From assembly GCA_040219935.1 (NCBI GenBank), contig JAVJUA010000055.1, positions 62,001 through 126,000 on the forward strand: a stretch of 64,000 nt of DNA, in the 5' to 3' direction. The notes below the pieces were generated by a model. It searched no databases. It was not told the origin of the DNA and worked only from the letters and a program-made list of their open reading frames with translations. Shown here in pieces: positions 59,096 to 64,000 of the stretch (positions are counted from its first letter, which is position 1; every line of letters begins with the position of its first letter). A program made the translations under genes and the position numbers. This DNA is from UBA7803 sp040219935 (GTDB lineage: Bacteria; Pseudomonadota; Gammaproteobacteria; Pseudomonadales; Azotimanducaceae).

Positions 59096-61597
59096 ATGTC
59101 TACTTCAGGAACCTCCTTGGGGAGGAAGACGGCCGCGTTTGCTGTGCTGACAGCGGCGCTGGTGCCGGCGGCAGTGTCTCAGGCCGCGATCGAAGAGATC
59201 GTGGTGACCGCCCGAGCGGTCGAAGAGTCGGTACGGGACATTCCCGTGGCGATCACGGCGGTGTCGGAAGACCGGATGAACAAGTTCGGCCTCGAGAGCA
59301 TGACCGATCTGGAAGCCCTGACGCCGCAGCTATCGGTGTTCCGGGCGGGCAACGGCAGCGCCGCGTCGGTGCAGATCCGCGGCATCGGCTCGACCACCAC
59401 CAGCATCGGCATCGAGCAGTCGGTGGCGATCATGATCGACGGCGTCTACTACCCGCAGGGCCGGGCCATCAACGAGGGCCTGTTCGACACCAGTCAGGTG
59501 GCGGTGCTGAAGGGCCCGCAGGCGCTCTACTTCGGCAAGAACGCCACCGCCGGCGTGGTCTCGGTGATGACCAACAACCCCACCGACGAGTTCGAAGCCA
59601 GCGTGCGCTTCAACAACGAGTTCGAAACCAAGGACCGCACCGTCGAAGGTGTCATTTCCGTGCCGGTGAACGAGAAGCTGGGCGTGCGCCTGGCCGTGCA
59701 GGCCTCGGACATGAAAGAGGGCTGGATCGAGAACAACGCGGCCCCCGGTGGCGACTTCTACAACACCGTCGATGCCGCAACCTTCACGCCGCAGGCATTC
59801 TTCAATCCGACCGCGGGCAAGTACTGGCCCCAGGAAGAAACCCTGTTCGCCCGGCTGACGGTGGCCGGCGATCTGTCGGAGCGCTTCAGCTACAACGTCA
59901 AGGTGAACTACGCCGAGTTCGAGCAGGGCACGCCCAGCGGCGCCCTGGAGCTGTTCGACTGCAGCACCCTGAGCGGCATTGCTCACACCAGCGCGCTGGT
60001 GTCGCCGCAGCCCCCGGGCCGGCAGACGCCGCTGCGCCAGCCTGTGGCCCTGCCTACGGTAGACTGCAGCCCTGACGGCCGCCGCGGCTACAACAACGTG
60101 CCCCCCGAGATCGCCCGTACCAACAAGCTGCTGAATCAGTTCGGCGGCCCGGACGGCGACTACTACGAGTCTTACTCCATCACCAGCACCTTCGATTGGG
60201 CTTTTGATCAGTTCGACCTTCAGGCCGTGCTCAACTACCACGACCAGGAAGCCAAGTGGGTGGGCGACCAGGACGCCACCGCGGTCACCGCGATCTTCGC
60301 CGGCGAGCGCAACACGTTCGACAACCTGTCGGGCGAGTTCCGCGCCGTGACCCGGTTCGCGCAGCCGGTCAACTTCGTGCTGGGCGCATATCTGCAGGCG
60401 ACCGACCGCTACTTTAATCAGGTGGTCAACTTCGCCGGCGCGCGCAACACGGCCGCCAACCCCAACGACGAGTTCACCGCCTACGACAAGATCTCGGAAA
60501 CCGAGGGCGAGACCCGGTCTGTCTACGCCGAGGTGATCTGGGACATCAACGACGCCTGGCAGCTGACGACCGGCGGACGCTACATCCACGAGACCAAGGA
60601 CTCGTTCTTCATCCAGCCCTATGTGAACCCGTTCTTCACCGGCCTGTTCACGCTGTACGATCCCGCCAACCCGGCCACGCGCGCGGTCGCGGACCAGACC
60701 TTCGAAGACTTCATTCCGGAAGCGACCCTGCGCTGGCAGGCCCGCGAGAACGTGACCCTGTACGCGGCTTACAAGGAAGGCTTCAAGTCCGGCGGCTTCT
60801 CCAACAGCGCCATCCTCAGCAACCTGTCGCCGCCGGGCTTCTTCGACTTCATCTTCGATCCCGAAGAGGTGAAGGGCGGCGAGGTCGGCGTCAAGGCGCT
60901 GCTGGCCGACGGCACCCTGCAGGCATCGTTCGAGGTGTTCTACTACGACTTCTCCGATCTGCAGGTGGACTTCTTCAACTCCGCGCAGTTCGCCTACGTG
61001 ACCACCAACGCCGGTGGCTCGGAGACCGAAGGCGCCGAGCTGCAGCTCGACTGGGCGACGCCGGTGGAAGGCCTGACGCTGTCCGGCTCGATCGGCTACC
61101 TGCGCTCCACCTTCACCGACTTCGAGAGCTTCTGCTACACCGGCCAGACGCCGGCCGCCGGCTGCACGCTGCCGCCGCCGCCCGCAGGTGAAACCGCCGC
61201 GTTCCAGAACCTCGACGGTAACGATCGGCCCAACGCGCCGAAGTGGAGCGGCTTCCTGATGTTCGACTACGAGCGTCAGATCGGTTCCAACCTGGTGCTC
61301 GGCATCACCGGCAACATGCAGTTCAAGAGCAAGCTGGGCCTCATCGCCACCGATCCGGAAGCGTTGCAGTCGGGCTACGAGACCTATGATGCCAACATCC
61401 GGCTCGCTACCACCGACGGCAAGTGGCAGCTGGCCTTCATCGGCAAGAACCTGACCGACAAGTACGCGTTCCGCAGCGCCGGCGCCGTGCCGGGCACCGG
61501 CGGCAACACGGGCACCGCGGAAGGGTTCCGTTCCGACCTGCAGGGTGTGGCCATCCGCCCCCGTCAGTACGAGCTCGAGCTGACCTGGCGGTACTGA
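59096..61597 (+). CDS. TonB-dependent outer-membrane receptor
   Basis: An 833-residue receptor. A signal peptide ends near VSQAA; the TonB box is IEEIVVTARAVEES at about residue 32; the plug has PVAITAVSEDRMNKFGLESM and VAVLKGPQALYFGKNATAGV; the barrel ends RPRQYELELTWRY with the terminal aromatic. The ATG follows AGAGGGGAATC. It resembles the receptors that accompany aromatic or terpenoid degradation genes. It lies downstream of the oxygenase-globin pair but behind its own control region, and it is probably the importer for that pathway's substrate. Confidence 0.93.
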   Translation: MSTSGTSLGRKTAAFAVLTAALVPAAVSQAAIEEIVVTARAVEESVRDIPVAITAVSEDRMNKFGLESMTDLEALTPQLSVFRAGNGSAASVQIRGIGSTTTSIGIEQSVAIMIDGVYYPQGRAINEGLFDTSQVAVLKGPQALYFGKNATAGVVSVMTNNPTDEFEASVRFNNEFETKDRTVEGVISVPVNEKLGVRLAVQASDMKEGWIENNAAPGGDFYNTVDAATFTPQAFFNPTAGKYWPQEETLFARLTVAGDLSERFSYNVKVNYAEFEQGTPSGALELFDCSTLSGIAHTSALVSPQPPGRQTPLRQPVALPTVDCSPDGRRGYNNVPPEIARTNKLLNQFGGPDGDYYESYSITSTFDWAFDQFDLQAVLNYHDQEAKWVGDQDATAVTAIFAGERNTFDNLSGEFRAVTRFAQPVNFVLGAYLQATDRYFNQVVNFAGARNTAANPNDEFTAYDKISETEGETRSVYAEVIWDINDAWQLTTGGRYIHETKDSFFIQPYVNPFFTGLFTLYDPANPATRAVADQTFEDFIPEATLRWQARENVTLYAAYKEGFKSGGFSNSAILSNLSPPGFFDFIFDPEEVKGGEVGVKALLADGTLQASFEVFYYDFSDLQVDFFNSAQFAYVTTNAGGSETEGAELQLDWATPVEGLTLSGSIGYLRSTFTDFESFCYTGQTPAAGCTLPPPPAGETAAFQNLDGNDRPNAPKWSGFLMFDYERQIGSNLVLGITGNMQFKSKLGLIATDPEALQSGYETYDANIRLATTDGKWQLAFIGKNLTDKYAFRSAGAVPGTGGNTGTAEGFRSDLQGVAIRPRQYELELTWRY

Positions 61598-61609
61598 TCG
61601 CCTGAGACC

Positions 61610-61634
61610 ACGGGGCCCGCGTCGCGGGCCCCGT
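61610..61634. terminator. bidirectional GC-rich terminator-like hairpin
   Basis: ACGGGGCCCGC (61610-61620) pairs perfectly with GCGGGCCCCGT (61624-61634) over a 3-nt loop, 12 nt after the TonB receptor stop and 7 nt before the convergent cytochrome gene end. Only short T stretches follow. Confidence 0.65.
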
Positions 61635-61641
61635 TCCCCAT

Positions 61642-62106
61642 TCAGTAGTCCGTCAGGCCATGGGCGGTCCAGATACGCGCGCGCTCGCGCAGCGGGTCGG
61701 CCAGCACGTTGGCCCGAGCCTCCGCCACCTCGTCCGCACTGAGCGGCGCCGCGCCTGCCGGCACGGTGTCGCCATTGAATTCCGTCAGCATCCAGTTCAG
61801 CACCGCGGCGAGCCCGGCGTCGGACAGCGGCGCCTGGGATGCGCCCGGCACCCGGGCCAGGTAGCGGCGGCCGTCGGGATAAGCGAGCAGGCGGCCCAGG
61901 TTGCCGCGCAGCGTCGGCACCTCGGGCGGGGCACCTCGGCCGTCCGGCAGGTGGCAGCCGCCGCAGTGCAGCAGGTACTCGGCACGGGCGTCGGCAGCGG
62001 ACGGCGCGGCAGACCCGGTCTCCGCGCTTGTTGCCCCACCGCTCAGGGCGAGGCCCAGCCCGGTGGCTGTCACCCAGGCGACGACCGCCGGCGCGCGCCG
62101 GCTCAT
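61642..62106 (-). CDS. periplasmic c-type cytochrome
   Basis: A 154-residue single-haem cytochrome. A signal sequence (MSRRAPAVVAWVTATGLGLA) precedes the CxxCH site CGGCH (about residues 48-52). A predicted Met axial ligand lies in LNWMLTEF near residue 106. The gene overlaps the amine-dehydrogenase light-chain gene by 4 nt (ATGA), so it is translated with it and is the likely electron acceptor or shuttle. In methylotroph mau operons amicyanin often fills this place. Confidence 0.9.
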   Translation of the reverse strand: MSRRAPAVVAWVTATGLGLALSGGATSAETGSAAPSAADARAEYLLHCGGCHLPDGRGAPPEVPTLRGNLGRLLAYPDGRRYLARVPGASQAPLSDAGLAAVLNWMLTEFNGDTVPAGAAPLSADEVAEARANVLADPLRERARIWTAHGLTDY

Positions 62107-62642
62107 GCCTCGCTCGCCGTCCCCAGCACCACAGCGACCGTGCAGTGGTAGGCGTGGCTCTTGGTGCCGAAGCACCACAGGATGTCGTTGCTCTTGGACG
62201 GGAAGTAGACCGGCTTGTCGCGCTCGGTGCGGTGGCACGAGCAGCGCTGGCAGACGGCCTTGCCGCAGCAGTCGTTGTAGGAGATGAGGTAGTCCTTGTC
62301 GTCGGCGGGGTTGTGGCAGGTGCCCACCCAGGTGATGGGTGAGGGCTCCGCACCGGGTGGGCAGCTGCTCATGGTACCGCCGCAGCAGGCGCACAGGGTG
62401 CCGCCCAGGGCGCAGTAGCGCCAGTACTCGCAGCTCTGCGGGTCGCCGATCTCCGTCAGGCCCTCGGCCGCCAGCGCGCGGGACACCGGCAGCAGCGGCA
62501 GCCACGCCGAGCCTACCAGCAGCGCGCCCATGCGGCCTAGAAAGCCGCGGCGGGACGTGTGCCGCGCCACCTGCCGGGTGCCCGTGCCGATGTGGCGATC
62601 CAGGCGCTGCAGGGCGTCCTGGAAACGGAATCGTCGATTCAT
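62103..62642 (-). CDS. TTQ amine dehydrogenase light chain (MauA/AauA)
   Basis: A 179-residue light chain. A Tat signal is present (HTSRRGFLGRMGALLVG). The mature domain is rich in Cys that form disulfides. The two Trp that make the tryptophan tryptophylquinone cofactor are Trp105 (in ITWVGTCHNP) and Trp156 (in NDILWCFGTKSHAYHC), 51 residues apart, the same spacing as Trp57/Trp108 of methylamine dehydrogenase. The enzyme oxidises a primary amine to aldehyde and ammonia in the periplasm. Methylamine and aralkylamine types are not distinguishable here without alignment. It overlaps mauD and the cytochrome gene. Confidence 0.95.
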   Translation of the reverse strand: MNRRFRFQDALQRLDRHIGTGTRQVARHTSRRGFLGRMGALLVGSAWLPLLPVSRALAAEGLTEIGDPQSCEYWRYCALGGTLCACCGGTMSSCPPGAEPSPITWVGTCHNPADDKDYLISYNDCCGKAVCQRCSCHRTERDKPVYFPSKSNDILWCFGTKSHAYHCTVAVVLGTASEA

Positions 62643-63235
62643 GGCCGCTCCTCCATGGCGAGGTAGTGCTGCAGGGTGGGTATGCCGGTGCGCATGGCCT
62701 CGAGCAGGCTTTCCAGATGCTCGCGGGTGTTGACCAGGCCGCGGGCGGCCAGCGTGCCGTCGGCGCCGATCAGCACCGCGAACGGCAGCCGGCTGACGCC
62801 GAAGCGCATGCCCAGCGCCTGGGACAGCAGGTACGGATAGCGGTCGATCGCAAGCTCCGCGGCGTAACGGGCATGCGCCTCCGCGGCGCCGCCGTCGCTG
62901 GCGAACAGCAGGCGCAGCCGCTCGCGCCGGGCCACCGACCGCGCCACCGGCACCAGCTCGCGGCACACGGGGCAGGTTGGTGAGGTGAACAGCAGCAGGG
63001 TGGCACGGCCGTCCGCCGCGCTGCCGCCAACGGTCACCGGCTGGCCGCCGAGGTCGGTGTGGTTTTGCGCTGCGACCGCTTCGCCTACCGCGGGGCCGGT
63101 GGTGGGCGCCAGCGCGCCGGCCGGCGCGATGCGCTCGTGCAGCAGGCCCACCTGGCGGGCCAGTGCCAGCACCACCAGCGCCAGCACCACGACCAGCATC
63201 CACAGCATCACGTTGGAGACCCAAAGCAGCGTCAT
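62639..63235 (-). CDS. mauD: MauD-like thioredoxin-fold protein
   Basis: A 198-residue membrane-anchored thioredoxin-like protein: an N-terminal helix (VSNVMLWMLVVVLALVVLALA), then a redox-type domain with LLLFTSPTCPVCRE (CPVC) and FGVSRLPFAVLIG carrying the cis-Pro. MauD is needed for forming the disulfides of the light chain. Its end overlaps the light-chain start and its start overlaps the MauE stop by 4 nt, the normal mauE-D-A order. Confidence 0.93.
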   Translation of the reverse strand: MTLLWVSNVMLWMLVVVLALVVLALARQVGLLHERIAPAGALAPTTGPAVGEAVAAQNHTDLGGQPVTVGGSAADGRATLLLFTSPTCPVCRELVPVARSVARRERLRLLFASDGGAAEAHARYAAELAIDRYPYLLSQALGMRFGVSRLPFAVLIGADGTLAARGLVNTREHLESLLEAMRTGIPTLQHYLAMEERP

Positions 63236-63783
63236 CGCCCCGGCTCCGCTCGCCAGGCGCGCATGGCCGCGGCGTTGCCCATGAGCTGCTGCCCGGCGAG
63301 ATAGATCAAGAGCAGCGCCACCGCGGCGACGGTGGCCACGGCGTGATCGGCCCAATCCGGTACCCGGGCGGTGAGCGGCAGCGCGGGCAGCAGCGCCAGC
63401 GCCGCCAGCACGCCGTTGCGGATGACCAGGGACCATGACAGTCGGTCGCCGGCGTGGGCGGCACCGAACACGCAGCCGCAGCTCACCTCACGGCGCCCGC
63501 GCACCAGGTTGGCCGCCATGGCGCCGGCGTAGCCGATGAACAGCACCGCGCTGGCGGCCGCCGTCCAGAGCGGCAGCCAGCGGCTCAGCCAGCCGACGGC
63601 CAGGGCCAGCTCGATCAGGCCTATGCCGATGCCGGCCGCGGCGATGCTGGATGGCGGCAGCATACGGTAGTCGGCGAGCACGGCTCGAAACCGGATGACG
63701 TTGGCCAGCTTGTCGTAGGCGCCGGCGCCGAACAGCACGGCGAAGGCCAGGGACAGCGCGGCGGCGACGACCGGGTCGAGCAT
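63232..63783 (-). CDS. mauE: MauE-like inner-membrane protein
   Basis: A 183-residue protein with four to five membrane helices: FAVLFGAGAYDKLANVIRF, IGIGLIELALAVGWLSRWL and a Cys pair in VSCGCVFGAA. MauE is required with MauD for light-chain maturation. It starts 1 nt after the stop of the heavy chain gene and overlaps mauD. Confidence 0.9.
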   Translation of the reverse strand: MLDPVVAAALSLAFAVLFGAGAYDKLANVIRFRAVLADYRMLPPSSIAAAGIGIGLIELALAVGWLSRWLPLWTAAASAVLFIGYAGAMAANLVRGRREVSCGCVFGAAHAGDRLSWSLVIRNGVLAALALLPALPLTARVPDWADHAVATVAAVALLLIYLAGQQLMGNAAAMRAWRAEPGR

Positions 63784-63784
63784 G

Positions 63785-64000
63785 CTAAAAGCCCTGCAGG
63801 GTCAGCGCATCCACGCCCGGCTCCGCAATGCTTCGCAGCAGCCGGGTGCTGCGCAGATCGTACACGTGCAGCGGGCCGCCGCGCTCCGCGGCCACCAGCA
63901 GCGGATCGGCCGTGGGCGTGATGTGCACGCCCATGGTCGGCCCCGGCAGCGTGATGCGGGCGATGCGGCGCTGGGCCTGACGGTCGATGACCCAGGCTTC
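63785..64000 (-). CDS. amine dehydrogenase heavy chain (MauB/AauB), C-terminal fragment
   Basis: Only the last 71 codons are in the window; the 5' part lies beyond the right edge. The fragment reads as beta-propeller blades (EAWVIDRQAQRRIARI, GVHITPTADPLLVAAERG, LHVYDLRSTRLLRSI). Position immediately upstream of mauE, mauD and the TTQ light chain identifies it as the heavy chain, which forms an alpha2beta2 complex with the light chain. Assignment rests on order and propeller pattern rather than on full sequence. Confidence 0.82.
   Translation of the reverse strand, partial: EAWVIDRQAQRRIARITLPGPTMGVHITPTADPLLVAAERGGPLHVYDLRSTRLLRSIAEPGVDALTLQGF

Noticed and set aside
59330..62353. 1007-codon minus-strand frame across the third TonB receptor
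   Set aside because: Antisense to a strongly supported receptor with signal, TonB box and barrel end; the frame continues through unrelated genes.
1..64000. CRISPR array
   Set aside because: No set of regularly spaced direct repeats was seen, and no cas-like gene is present.

Overview
The window is high-GC bacterial DNA with densely packed, often overlapping genes. The blocks tyrA-cmk, rpsA-ihfB-lapA and wbpV/wbpL/wbpM-like genes with comEA point to a gammaproteobacterium. Three TonB-dependent receptors and many catabolic genes suggest a free-living heterotroph. I cannot name a genus from the sequence.

Layout. 1-4163 (minus): an ECF sigma factor leads a compact operon with a one-helix membrane protein (candidate anti-sigma), a Spy/CpxP-like periplasmic protein, a DUF1800 lipoprotein and a Tat-exported DUF1501 protein cut by the left edge. 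4331-9929: conserved core (tyrA, cmk, rpsA, ihfB, lapA). aroA is missing from its usual place between tyrA and cmk, and a LysR gene plus a ferritin-like gene lie between cmk and rpsA. 10470-31683: a 21-kb catabolic block built as two divergent operons around a TetR gene. The rightward operon encodes a TonB receptor, amidase, beta-lactamase-fold hydrolase, aminopeptidase N, DmpA-type peptidase, dipeptide epimerase and GPH-type transporter. The leftward operon encodes an EthD protein, two PLP enzymes, a second GPH transporter, a second beta-lactamase-fold hydrolase, a nitroreductase, an old-yellow-enzyme/FeS reductase and an SDR. Three related 19-bp operator-like sites (sharing ATCT-N7-ATTAAG) sit in front of both operons, so I infer one TetR-controlled regulon for importing and dismantling amide- or peptide-like compounds, possibly with D- or beta-residues.

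31793-36570: comEA, then a wbpV-wbpL-wbpM-like set for starting O-antigen or exopolysaccharide synthesis. In Pseudomonas aeruginosa the O-antigen cluster lies between ihfB and wbpM; here the catabolic block occupies that interval. 36572-40918: envelope proteins including an HExxH-TPR peptidase, a LapG-like cysteine peptidase and a transglutaminase-like TPR lipoprotein. 40984-42013: tRNA-Asn followed by a HigB2/HigA toxin-antitoxin pair, closed by a 45-nt copy of the tRNA 3' end, i.e. a tiny tRNA-targeted island without an integrase. 42605-46699: a TonB receptor and PhoD phosphatase. 46746-55465: housekeeping and metabolic genes (nudC, epoxide-hydrolase-like enzyme, acyl-CoA ligase with GNAT domain, Glu/Leu-type dehydrogenase, DUF6316-like protein, MFS transporter, AIM24-family protein). 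55703-61597: an OYE-family reductase, a Rieske oxygenase directly coupled to a truncated haemoglobin, and a third TonB receptor. 61642-64000 (minus): the end of a mau/aau-type operon (heavy chain, MauE, MauD, TTQ light chain, cytochrome c) for oxidising a primary amine in the periplasm.
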